NCBI GenBank assembly: GCA_038213835.1
Contig: JBBQSN010000084.1
Span: 1 to 15,194 of the forward strand
Reading direction: 5' to 3'
Origin: JBBQSN01 sp038213835
Lineage (GTDB): Bacteria; Actinomycetota; Actinomycetes; Actinomycetales; CAWJMD01
DNA length: 15,194 nucleotides
Position numbers and translations under genes: made by a program
Notes under the pieces: generated by a model
What the model was told of the DNA's origin: nothing
Databases searched by the model: none
Seen by the model: only the letters and a program-made list of their open reading frames with translations
Part shown: positions 1-6,932 of the stretch, in pieces
How the letters are laid out: the number at the start of each line of letters is the position of its first letter
Numbering within the stretch: position 1 is the first letter of the stretch

Positions 1-80
1 CCGGGCAGGACGGTACGGCGGACCCGGTCCTCGGACCGGGTCACCTCGTCCTGCCCGGCGGCGTCGGGGTGGAGGCTCAC
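1..80 (-). CDS. M16-family (pitrilysin-like) zinc peptidase, N-terminal fragment
   Basis: Only the first 26 codons plus two bases are inside the window; the gene runs off the left edge. A GTG start (bases 80-78) lies one base after the pnp stop codon. The reading begins with a polar stretch and reaches RRTVLPG at the edge. That phrase resembles the opening beta-strand of actinobacterial M16 insulinase-like peptidases, which usually continue as LPGGLRVVTE. A gene of this family directly after pnp is a common actinobacterial arrangement, so the context supports the call. The HxxEH zinc motif would lie beyond the window and cannot be checked. The very short gap to pnp implies co-transcription. 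A second GTG at 44-42 is a possible alternative start. Confidence 0.6.
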   Translation of the reverse strand, partial: MSLHPDAAGQDEVTRSEDRVRRTVLP

Positions 81-81
81 C

Positions 82-2319
82 TCAGGCGTTCGCGTTCGCG
101 GACTCCGCGGCGGCGACGTCGGTCGCCTCCTCGTCCAGGACGGGCACGAGCGAGAGCTTGCCGCGCGGGTCGATCTCGCCGATCTGGACCTGGACCTTCT
201 GGCCCACGCCGAGGACGTCCTCGACGGCGTCGATCCGCTTGCCGCCGACCATCTTGCGGATCTGCGAGATGTGCAGCAGGCCGTCGCGGCCCGGGGTGAG
301 GGAGACGAACGCACCAAAGCTGGTCGTCTTCACCACGGTGCCGACGTACCGCTCGCCCACCTCGGGCATCTGCGGGTTGGCGATCGCGTTGACCATCGTG
401 CGCGCGGCCTCGGCCGACGGGCCGTCGGTGGCACCGATGTAGACGGTGCCGTCGTCCTCGATGGAGAACTGCGCGCCGGTCTCCTCCTGGATCTGGTTGA
501 TCATCTGGCCCTTCGGGCCGATGACCTCGCCGCTCTTGTCGACCGGGACGGTCACCGAGATCACCCGCGGGGCGTACGGGCTCATCTCGTCCGGGGCATC
601 GATCGCCTCGTTCATGACGTCCAGGATGTGCAGCCGCGCGTCGCGGGCCTGGGTCAGCGCGCCACCGAGGACCGACGCCGGGATGCCGTCGAGCTTGGTG
701 TCGAGCTGGATGGCCGTGACGAACTCGCGGGTGCCGGCGACCTTGAAGTCCATGTCGCCGAAGGCGTCCTCGGCGCCGAGGATGTCGGTGAGCGCGATGT
801 ACTGCGTCTCGCCGTCGACCTCGTCCGAGACCAGGCCCATCGCGATGCCCGCGACCGGGGCGCGCAGGGGCACACCGGCGTTGAGCAGCGACAGGGTGGA
901 CGCGCAGACCGAGCCCATCGAGGTGGAGCCGTTGGAGCTCAGGGCCTCGGAGACCTGGCGGATCGCGTACGGGAAGTCCTCGCGGCTCGGCAGGACGGTC
1001 ATGAGCGCCCGCTCCGCGAGCGCGCCGTGACCGATCTCGCGGCGCTTGGGCGAGCCCACGCGGCCGGTCTCACCCGTGCTGTACGGCGGGAAGTTGTAGT
1101 TGTGCATGTAGCGCTTGCGCGTCTCGGGCGAGAGCGTGTCGAGCTGCTGCTCCATCCGGAGCATGTTCAGCGTGGTGACGCCCATGATCTGGGTCTCGCC
1201 GCGCTCGAACAGCGCCGAGCCGTGCACGCGCGGGAGCACCTCGACCTCGGCCGACAGGGTGCGGATGTCAGCCGGCCCGCGGCCGTCCATCCGGATCTTG
1301 TCGCGCAGCATGCGCTGGCGCACCGAGGACTTGGTGAGCGAGCGGAACGCCGCGGAGATCTCCTTGTCCCTGCCCTCGAACTTCTCGCCCAGGGCGGCCT
1401 TGGTGGCGTCCTTGATCTGGTCGAGGCGGGACTCGCGCTCCTGCTTGCCCGCGATCGAGACGGCCTCGACGACGTCGCTCCCGGCCTGGGCCGAGACGGC
1501 GTCGTACGCGTCCTGCTGGTACTCCAGGAAGCGCGGGAAGTCCTGGGTCTGCTTGGCCGCGGAGTCCGCGACCTCCTGCTGGGCCACGCAGAGCTGCTTG
1601 AGGAAGGGCTTGGCGGCGTCGAGACCGGCGGCCACGACCTCCTCGGTCGGCGCCGGGGCACCGCCCTGGATCAGGTTCCAGGCACCCTCGGGGGCCTCGG
1701 CCTCGACCATCATGATCGCGACGTCGGCATCCGGGCCGGAACCGACGACGCGGCCGGCGACGACCATGTCGAAGACCGCGTTCTCGAGCTGGTCCCACTT
1801 CGGGAAGGCGACCCACTGGCCGTCGATGAGCGCGACCCGCACGCCCGCGACCGGGCCGGAGAAGGGCAGGCCGGAGAGCTGGGTCGACAACGACGCGGCG
1901 TTGATCGCCAGCACGTCGTAGGGGTCGAGCGGGTTCAGCGCCAGGACGGTGATGACGACCTGGACCTCGTTGCGCAGGCCGGACACGAACGACGGGCGCA
2001 GCGGCCGGTCGATGAGGCGGCAGGTGAGGATCGCGTCGGTGGAGGGGCGACCCTCGCGACGGAAGAACGAGCCGGGGATCTTGCCCGCGGCGTACATCCG
2101 CTCCTCGACGTCGACCGTCAGCGGGAAGAAGTCGAAGTGCTCCTTGGGGTGCTTGCCGGCCGTGGTGGCCGACAGCAGCATCGTGTCGTCGTCGAGGTAG
2201 GCGGACACGCAGCCCGCGGCCTGCTTGGCGAGGCGACCGGTCTCGAACCGGACCGTGCGCTTGCCGAACGAGCCGTTGTCGATGACGGCCTCGGCGAAGG
2301 TGATCTCGGGACCCTCCAT
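82..2319 (-). CDS. pnp: Polyribonucleotide nucleotidyltransferase (PNPase)
   Basis: A 745-aa 3'-to-5' phosphorolytic exoribonuclease that degrades RNA using phosphate and can add tails in reverse. It acts in the cytoplasm in mRNA turnover. The full family architecture is visible: a first RNase PH domain (about 10-150, with FFRREGRPS at 85-93), an alpha-helical linker (about 240-335), a second RNase PH domain (about 340-570), a KH domain with GPKG at 601-604, and an S1 domain (about 655-726). Catalytic residues are in GAEDAFGDMDFK: D518, D524 and K526 match the E. coli active-site D486, D492 and K494. The length and the slightly long N-terminus are usual for actinobacteria. The start is ATG at 2319, with GGAG about 13 bases upstream. 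The gene follows rpsO with a structured 272-base gap and is followed at once by an M16-type peptidase gene. Confidence 0.97.
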   Translation of the reverse strand: MEGPEITFAEAVIDNGSFGKRTVRFETGRLAKQAAGCVSAYLDDDTMLLSATTAGKHPKEHFDFFPLTVDVEERMYAAGKIPGSFFRREGRPSTDAILTCRLIDRPLRPSFVSGLRNEVQVVITVLALNPLDPYDVLAINAASLSTQLSGLPFSGPVAGVRVALIDGQWVAFPKWDQLENAVFDMVVAGRVVGSGPDADVAIMMVEAEAPEGAWNLIQGGAPAPTEEVVAAGLDAAKPFLKQLCVAQQEVADSAAKQTQDFPRFLEYQQDAYDAVSAQAGSDVVEAVSIAGKQERESRLDQIKDATKAALGEKFEGRDKEISAAFRSLTKSSVRQRMLRDKIRMDGRGPADIRTLSAEVEVLPRVHGSALFERGETQIMGVTTLNMLRMEQQLDTLSPETRKRYMHNYNFPPYSTGETGRVGSPKRREIGHGALAERALMTVLPSREDFPYAIRQVSEALSSNGSTSMGSVCASTLSLLNAGVPLRAPVAGIAMGLVSDEVDGETQYIALTDILGAEDAFGDMDFKVAGTREFVTAIQLDTKLDGIPASVLGGALTQARDARLHILDVMNEAIDAPDEMSPYAPRVISVTVPVDKSGEVIGPKGQMINQIQEETGAQFSIEDDGTVYIGATDGPSAEAARTMVNAIANPQMPEVGERYVGTVVKTTSFGAFVSLTPGRDGLLHISQIRKMVGGKRIDAVEDVLGVGQKVQVQIGEIDPRGKLSLVPVLDEEATDVAAAESANANA

Positions 2320-2591
2320 GTGGGGGTTGCTCCGTTCTGTCGCCCGTGGCGACGTTCGCGGAGCGAGGGCGTCCCGGCCGCTTGAGCACCGGCCTTCGAT
2401 CGAGGCCCTCGGGAGCCGGCGTTGGTCGGCGCCCGGGGGCCACTACCGAGGACCTGTGCGAGCCGTGGGGCCGACGCTCCTGGTGAGTGCACTGGTTCAG
2501 TTGTGGTCGTGGAGCTGTCCCGTGGGCGGCCCTGACGGCCCTCCCACGCGAAGGACGCGACCGCTCCCGGGGGAGAGGCCGCGTCCGGTGG
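2320..2591 (-). promoter_or_regulatory. rpsO-pnp intergenic region with tandem hairpins
   Basis: No gene is seen in these 272 bases. Just after the rpsO stop, GGACGCG (2553-2559) pairs with CGCGTCC (2580-2586), and the inner part CTCCC/GGGAG also pairs, giving a long, very GC-rich stem. A second stem follows at 2521-2548 (CGTGGG/CCCACG with inner GGCC/GGCC). A third, small stem is at 2391-2407 (GGCCT/AGGCC around TCGATCG). No U-run follows them. In E. coli, and as I recall in Streptomyces, the rpsO-pnp spacer holds an RNase III-cut hairpin through which pnp is autoregulated. These stems are good candidates for the same role, or for a partial terminator that reduces read-through into pnp. The pairing is seen; the function is inferred. 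Confidence 0.5.
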
Positions 2592-2861
2592 TCATCGGCG
2601 CAGACCGAGCCGCTCGATGAGGGAGCGGTAGCGCGTGATGTCCTTCTTGGTCAGGTACTTCAGCAGCCGGCGGCGCTGGCCGACCAGCAGGAGCAGGCCA
2701 CGACGGCTGTGGTGGTCGTGCTTGTGCTCCTTGAGGTGCTCGGTCAGGTCCTTGATCCGCTGGGTGAGCATCGCCACCTGGACCTCGGGAGAGCCGGTGT
2801 CGCCCTCGACGGTCGCGTACTCGGTCATGATCTTCGCCTTGGTGGCGGCATCGAGCGGCAC
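2592..2861 (-). CDS. rpsO: 30S ribosomal protein S15
   Basis: An 89-aa primary 16S rRNA-binding protein of the small-subunit platform. The sequence matches the actinobacterial S15 family end to end: VEGDTGSPEVQVA near residues 18-30, the HDHHSRRGLLLL helix-loop-helix signature at 48-59, and the ending YRSLIERLGLRR. The start is GTG at 2861, giving (M)PLDAATKAKI. It is preceded by AGGAGA with about 8 bases of spacing. The frame stays open upstream, but that extension is not S15-like, so the longer reading is rejected. S15 often represses its own translation through its mRNA leader, and a leader of about 80 bases is plausible here. The gene is co-oriented with pnp, as in most bacteria. Confidence 0.96.
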   Translation of the reverse strand: MPLDAATKAKIMTEYATVEGDTGSPEVQVAMLTQRIKDLTEHLKEHKHDHHSRRGLLLLVGQRRRLLKYLTKKDITRYRSLIERLGLRR

Positions 2862-2949
2862 TGTGTGGTCTCCTCGTGGTCGTTGCGCGGCGCTCCGGGG
2901 CATTCCCACCCGGGCACTGTGGATCCGCGGCCGATCTGACGGCCCCGCC

Positions 2950-2979
2950 AGGCTACCAGCGTGCGACCCCGGCACCCAA
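2950..2979 (-). promoter_or_regulatory. Candidate rpsO promoter
   Basis: On the minus strand TTGGGT (2979-2974) and TAGCCT (2955-2950) are separated by 18 bases, a fair match to actinobacterial sigma-70-type -35 and -10 boxes. They lie between the end of the P450-like/mutase fusion gene and rpsO. Transcription would start near 2943 and give a leader of about 80 bases before the GTG of rpsO. This rests on sequence matching only. Confidence 0.35.
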
Positions 2980-3005
2980 TCCGCGACGACGCGTCCGGTG
3001 CGCCC

Positions 3006-4364
3006 TCAGCCGCGGCGCACGCTGAGCAGGTCCTCCACCTGGTCGTAGGGCGTCGACGCCGAGGCCAGGTCGGCCACCGGGCCGCCGTCGCGCACGACCT
3101 GCGCCGCGCCCACCGCGGCCGCCAGGGCCCGCCGGTAGAGCAGCGAGCCGGTGCTGATCCGCCGCACCCCCAGCTCGCCCAACCGGGACGCCGTCGAGTG
3201 CGCCAGCACGTTGAGGGGCACCGGGAGCGCCTCGACGAGCGCCGCGATCGCACCCTCGTCCTGCAGTCCCGGGACGAACACCCCGTCCGCCCCGCAGTCG
3301 ACGTAGGCCCGGACGCGCTCGAGCGTGCTGCCGTGGTCGACCCCGAGCCAGTGCGTGTCGGTCCTGGCGTTGACGAACAGCCCGGGGGCGGCGGCCTTCA
3401 TGGCGGCGACCACGGCGGCCTGGTCGCCCAGGTCGGCCAGCGCCCTCCCCCGCCCGTCCTCGACGTTCACCCCCGCGACCCCGGCCTCCCACAGCTCGGC
3501 GGCCACGCCGCCCGGGTCGGCGAACCCGGCCTCGACGTCGACCGTCACCGGGACGGGCAGGTCGACCAGCCGGCGGGCCAGGTAGACGGTGGCCTCGCGG
3601 CTGGCCCCGGCGCCGTCCGGGAGGCCGTGCGAGGCCGCGACCCCGAGGCTCGTGGTGCCGACGGCGGTGAAACCGGCGCGCACCAGGGCCGCGGCGGAGG
3701 CCATGTCCCAGGCGTTGGGGAGCACGAGCGGGTCGGGGCCGTGGTGCAGCCGGTGGAAGGTGGTGCCGCCCCGGGCCAGCGCCAGCGCGTGCTCGCGGCC
3801 AGGGCACGCGTGCCGGCCGGCCCCGAACGGCGCGGCGTCCAGCGGCACCTCGACCGTGCCGCCGTCCGGAGCGATCCTGCGGGTCGTGGGGACGGGCGGC
3901 TCGACGCCGGCCACGAGCGCAGCCGTCGCGTCGCAGGCCTGGACCAGGAGGCCGACCAGGGCCGCGGTGCGCTCGTCGCGCTCCTCGTCCTGCTGGGCGC
4001 GGCCGCCCGTGCCCCGTCCGCCGCACGCGAGGACCAGCCGCTCCAGCGCGTCGTCGGCCCTGGACGTGACCGGCCGGTGCGGCTGGTACGCGGAGGCGAC
4101 CAGGCGGACGTCGGGCGCCACCGCACCCGGCAGGCCCAGGACCCGCGCCAGGACGGCGACGTGGTCGCCCGGCCGCCCCAGGCTCTGCGGGTCGACCCGG
4201 TCGAGCAGCCGCACGGCGAGGGCCCGCCGGCGCCGGTGCCGCTCCCCCTCGCTGAACCGGGCGACGTGCGCTCGCAGCCACGCCACCCCCCGGTCCGCCG
4301 AGGCCCCGGTGGGCACCGTTGGCACGGTGAAGGTGTCGTCGCACAGGATCTCGTTGGCATCCAC
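3006..4364 (-). CDS. Shortened cytochrome P450-like domain fused to an isocitrate lyase/PEP mutase-family domain
   Basis: One uninterrupted 452-aa frame with two parts. Residues 1-199 look like a reduced P450. HVARFSEGERHRRRR (33-47) resembles the C-helix region, LLVQACDATAALV (139-151) the I-helix, PPVPTTRR (156-163) the strand after helix K, and PFGAGRHACPGREHALALA (179-197) the heme-ligand loop with Cys187. The helix-K ExxR and the meander are missing, so this half is about 200 residues rather than 400. Residues 201-452 match the stand-alone ICL/PEP mutase family: DPLVLPNAWD (211-220), VDVEAGF (275-281), NVEDG (300-304) and NARTD (332-336). The KKCGH loop of true isocitrate lyase is absent, so a C-C or P-C lyase/mutase of unknown substrate is likely. 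No start codon lies at the domain junction, arguing for a real fusion. The GTG start at 4364 is 6 bases after a TAGCGT hexamer. Divergent from a broken arsR-like gene. Confidence 0.8.
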   Translation of the reverse strand: MDANEILCDDTFTVPTVPTGASADRGVAWLRAHVARFSEGERHRRRRALAVRLLDRVDPQSLGRPGDHVAVLARVLGLPGAVAPDVRLVASAYQPHRPVTSRADDALERLVLACGGRGTGGRAQQDEERDERTAALVGLLVQACDATAALVAGVEPPVPTTRRIAPDGGTVEVPLDAAPFGAGRHACPGREHALALARGGTTFHRLHHGPDPLVLPNAWDMASAAALVRAGFTAVGTTSLGVAASHGLPDGAGASREATVYLARRLVDLPVPVTVDVEAGFADPGGVAAELWEAGVAGVNVEDGRGRALADLGDQAAVVAAMKAAAPGLFVNARTDTHWLGVDHGSTLERVRAYVDCGADGVFVPGLQDEGAIAALVEALPVPLNVLAHSTASRLGELGVRRISTGSLLYRRALAAAVGAAQVVRDGGPVADLASASTPYDQVEDLLSVRRG

Positions 4365-4376
4365 GCACCGACGCTA
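4365..4376 (-). promoter_or_regulatory. -10-like hexamer for a leaderless fusion-gene transcript
   Basis: On the minus strand TAGCGT (4376-4371) is followed by six bases and then the GTG start at 4364. A start point about 7 bases after a TANNNT box would fall on the GTG itself. No ribosome binding site is seen. The nearby palindrome at 4387-4406 covers the expected -35 region. Confidence 0.4.
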
Positions 4377-4386
4377 GCGGCGGGAT

Positions 4387-4406
4387 GCTTCGACGGACGC
4401 CGAAGC
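4387..4406. promoter_or_regulatory. Inverted repeat, candidate ArsR-type operator
   Basis: GCTTCG (4387-4392) and CGAAGC (4401-4406) are perfect 6-base arms around an 8-base centre; one further pair (4385 with 4408) also matches. The repeat is in the 64-base gap between the divergent starts of the fusion gene (4364) and the arsR-like gene (4429). It overlaps the expected -35 zone of both. ArsR-family dimers bind palindromes of this size, so it could control both genes. That is inferred from position and symmetry. Confidence 0.4.
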
Positions 4407-4428
4407 GTGTGTCGGCGATGATGGGCCG

Positions 4429-4867
4429 GTGAGCGCCTCCGCCGTCGCCCGGGTTGCGGCCCTGCTCGCGGACCCCACCCGGCCCGGGTCTGCCTGGCCC
4501 TGATGGACGGCCGGGCCCGGACCTCCGGCGAGCTCGGTGCCGAGGCTGGGGTCGCGGCGTCGACGATGAGCGAGCACCTGACCCGGCTGGTGGCCGGCGG
4601 GGTGCTGACCGAGGAGCGGCAGGGCCGGCACCGGTACGTGCGCGTCGCCGGGCACCTGGCCGCCTCGCCGAGACCCGTGCCTGCCTGGACTGGACCGAGC
4701 GCCGCCCGCACCTGACCGGTGCCGCCGGGGCGGCGCTCTGCACGGAGCTGATCCGGCGCGGCTGGCTGCGGTCGGACCGCGCGGGCCGCGCGGTCCGGGT
4801 CAGCGCGCAGGGCGAGGAGGGCCTGGCCGAGCTGCTCGGCCTGGCGGCGGCGGACCTGCGGCTCTAG
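4429..4867 (+). pseudogene. ArsR-family transcriptional regulator, broken by two frame changes
   Basis: The pieces of one winged-helix regulator lie in three frames. From GTG 4429 the first frame gives SASAVARVAALLADPTR and then hits TGA at 4501. The family phrase continues in the next frame as RVCLALMDGR, as if one G were missing near 4483-4486. That frame carries the HTH: TSGELGAEAGVAASTMSEHL, then RLVAGGVLTEERQGRHRYVR, up to about 4656. The C-terminal part is in a third frame from about 4664 (ETRACLDWTERRPHLTGAAG to the stop at 4867), with the usual linker of roughly 30 residues apparently lost. Intact relatives have ARTCYDHLAG-like text here. A TGATG overlap at 4501-4505 could allow some re-initiation on the HTH part alone, from ATG 4503. 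A sequencing error could explain the first break but less easily the second. GATGAT at 4417-4422 is 6 bases before the GTG. Confidence 0.7.
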
Positions 4868-4872
4868 ACCCA

Positions 4873-4898
4873 CCGCCCGTCCGGGCCCGTCTGGGCGG
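4873..4898 (+). terminator. GC-rich hairpin after the arsR-like pseudogene
   Basis: CCGCCC (4873-4878) can pair with GGGCGG (4893-4898) around a GC-rich loop that is itself partly self-complementary. It begins five bases after the last stop of the pseudogene. There is no T-run, so termination is only possible. Confidence 0.25.
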
Positions 4899-4936
4899 GC
4901 CGGGCGAGCAGTGCGCCGGCGTGGTCGGATGGGCGG

Positions 4937-5914
4937 ATGCGTCCCTCCCAGCCGTTGCCCGCCCGCACCCGCGCGTTCACCTCCTCCCTGCACGCCCTCG
5001 GACGCTTCGACGTCGTGGGGATGGACGAGGAGCGGATCCGCAGCACCCGGGCGAACGAGTACCGGTGGCCGATCACCACCGCCGTGCTCGGCGGCCGTGC
5101 CAAGGGCGTCCGCACGACCGACCGCGACCTCGCCGGCGTCCCGGTGCGCGTCTACCGGCACGCCTCGACCCCGGCGGCGGCCGCCCCGGTGGTCGTCAAC
5201 CTGCACGGCGGCGGCTGGGTGCTCGGCAACCTGCAGCAGAGCGACTGGACGTGCAGCGAGCTGGCGGCGCGGCTCGGCGCGGTCGTGGTGTCGGTCGACT
5301 ACCGGCTCGCTCCCGAGCACGCGGCGCCGGCGGCGTTCGAGGACTCCTGGGCCGTGGTGCGGCTGCTGGCCCACGACGCCTCGGTGGTGGGTGGCGACGC
5401 CACCCGGATGGCCGTGACGGGCGACAGCGCGGGCGGCAACCTCGCGGCGCTGGTCGCCATCGCCCACCGCGACGCCATCCGTGAGGGCCGGCCGCACGCC
5501 CCGGCCGGTCCGCTGAGGCACCAGGCGCTGGTCTACCCGGCCGTGGACCTCACCCTGTCGTCGCCGTCCATCGCCGCCCGCCCGGATGCCCCCGTGCTGC
5601 CGCGCCGCAACATCGACCGGTTCCTCGAGCTGTATCTGGAGGGCAGCGACCTCGGCCCCGCCGACCCCGCGGTCAGCCCGCTGTTCGCCGACCTCGCGGA
5701 CGTCGCCCCCGCCCTGGTGCTCACCGCTGACAACGACCCGCTCGAGGACGACGGCGAACGCTACGCCCAGGCCCTGCGCGCGGCCGGCGTGGCCGCCCGG
5801 TACACCCGCTACGACGGCGTCCCCCACGGGTTCCTGTCCTTCCCCGGCGTCGCGCCGAACGCCCGGCAGGCGCTGGCGGAGATCGTCCAGGAGATCGGGT
5901 CGGCGCTGGCCTGA
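4937..5914 (+). CDS. Alpha/beta hydrolase, HSL-like esterase (alpha/beta hydrolase fold 3)
   Basis: A 325-aa cytoplasmic serine hydrolase of the hormone-sensitive-lipase group, which cleaves short-chain carboxyl esters. The oxyanion-hole motif HGGGW is at 90-94, and YRLAPEHAAPAA (122-133) is the usual following segment. The nucleophile Ser164 lies in GDSAGG (162-167). The acid is probably Asp267 in DNDPLEDDGERYA and the base His297 in GVPHGF. Length and motif order are normal for the family, so it should be active; the substrate cannot be read from sequence. No signal peptide. ATG 4937 is used; no clear ribosome binding site precedes it, although TCGGAT (4925-4930) could be a weak -10 for a leaderless transcript. 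It ends seven bases before the stop of the convergent membrane-protein gene. It may once have been controlled by the adjacent ArsR-type regulator. Confidence 0.9.
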   Translation: MRPSQPLPARTRAFTSSLHALGRFDVVGMDEERIRSTRANEYRWPITTAVLGGRAKGVRTTDRDLAGVPVRVYRHASTPAAAAPVVVNLHGGGWVLGNLQQSDWTCSELAARLGAVVVSVDYRLAPEHAAPAAFEDSWAVVRLLAHDASVVGGDATRMAVTGDSAGGNLAALVAIAHRDAIREGRPHAPAGPLRHQALVYPAVDLTLSSPSIAARPDAPVLPRRNIDRFLELYLEGSDLGPADPAVSPLFADLADVAPALVLTADNDPLEDDGERYAQALRAAGVAARYTRYDGVPHGFLSFPGVAPNARQALAEIVQEIGSALA

Positions 5915-5921
5915 CGCAGGC

Positions 5922-6932
5922 TCAGCGCAGGGCGCGGTAGACGGCCCGGACGCCGACGGCGTGCTCGAGCTCGGTCGTGATCTCGGTGAAGAACTGCTCG
6001 CGGTAGGTCTGGTCGGTCACCGCGTAGACGGTGAAGTAGAGGCCGGAGAAGGCCGCAAGGAAGATCGAGACCTGCAGCAGCTGGGTGCTCAGCGCACCAC
6101 CGGTCGGCTCGTGCCCGACCCACGACTCGACGATCTCGGGCCGGATCGCCACCACGCCGAACAGGGTGAAGAAGGCGAACACGGCGACGGCCAGCAGCAG
6201 CACCTGGGTGGCCTGCACGACGAGCAGCACCAGCATCAGGTTGGTGCGCTGCAGCCGGGTGAGCGGGACGCCCAGCGAGGCGCGCTGCTCGGGCGACAGG
6301 TCGCTGAGCATCCCGTCGCAGGCTGCCTCGACCGGGGTGCCACGGCAGGCCCGGCGCAGCGCGGTGCCGTCGGTCGCGTCGTCGACCTCACCCACCACGC
6401 GCGCGACCTCCTCGGGCAGGCGCGCGACCAGGAACAGCACCGCCACCAGGGCGAACAGCAGCACCGCCAGCCACAGCACGCCGACCGGGAGCGACGACGC
6501 GACCTGCCAGACCTCGGTGTTGATGAAGAAGAAGACGGTGAAGATCAGCAGCAGCGGCAGGGCGCGCGTGACCAGCGGCACGAGCAGGCCGATCTGGGAC
6601 CGGGTGCGGCGCAACGCCCAGGTGAGCACGGGGCCGAACCGCAGCCGACGCAGCGCCCAGCCGAAGACCGCGAGACCGCCGACGGTCGCGGAGACCGCCA
6701 GGCCGCTGGACGGCTGGTGGAACGCGAACCCGGAGCCGACGCCGACGGCGACGGCGAGCAGCGCCGCCGGGAGGGCGACCCGCGTGAGCCGGCCCCGCAC
6801 GAGCAGGGCCTGGACGCGGTCGTGCTCGGCGTCGACGAACCACGGCAGGCCCTGGGCCAGGAACCAGGCTTCGGCCGCCTCGCGGGGGCTCTCGCGGTCA
6901 TCGGGGCCCTCGGACCCGTCGGGAGAGCTCAT
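5922..6932 (-). CDS. Multi-pass membrane protein of unknown function
   Basis: A 336-aa protein I do not recognise as a named family. After a polar N-terminus (1-50) it has about six hydrophobic segments: near 51-71, 78-93, 114-138, 148-170, 231-263 (long) and 285-305. A soluble loop at 171-230 holds PEEVARVVGEVDDATDG and an acidic/arginine-rich stretch. The C-terminal tail (306-336) is charged. No catalytic motif is visible. The start is ATG 6932, which overlaps the ribF stop codon as ATGA, so translation is probably coupled to ribF. The frame stays open further upstream inside ribF, but that part is only a shadow of ribF. The 3' end is seven bases from the convergent hydrolase gene. Confidence 0.8.
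   Translation of the reverse strand: MSSPDGSEGPDDRESPREAAEAWFLAQGLPWFVDAEHDRVQALLVRGRLTRVALPAALLAVAVGVGSGFAFHQPSSGLAVSATVGGLAVFGWALRRLRFGPVLTWALRRTRSQIGLLVPLVTRALPLLLIFTVFFFINTEVWQVASSLPVGVLWLAVLLFALVAVLFLVARLPEEVARVVGEVDDATDGTALRRACRGTPVEAACDGMLSDLSPEQRASLGVPLTRLQRTNLMLVLLVVQATQVLLLAVAVFAFFTLFGVVAIRPEIVESWVGHEPTGGALSTQLLQVSIFLAAFSGLYFTVYAVTDQTYREQFFTEITTELEHAVGVRAVYRALR

Noticed and set aside
271..2385. 704-codon open frame on the plus strand opposite pnp
   Set aside because: Antisense shadow of pnp in GC-rich DNA; composition is dominated by R, G, A, D, V, L and H with no domain, and pnp on the other strand is certain.
2592..2975. Longer 127-aa reading of rpsO
   Set aside because: The 38 extra residues are not S15-like; a ribosome binding site and family length support the GTG at 2861.
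3006..3770. Calling the lyase half a true isocitrate lyase (aceA)
   Set aside because: The KKCGH catalytic loop is absent and the domain is too short; it belongs to the smaller ICL/PEP mutase-like group.
2953..5827. Long minus-strand frames of 596 and 760 codons across the accessory segment
   Set aside because: They cross well-supported genes in other frames and read as R/P/G/A-rich low-complexity sequence, typical shadows.
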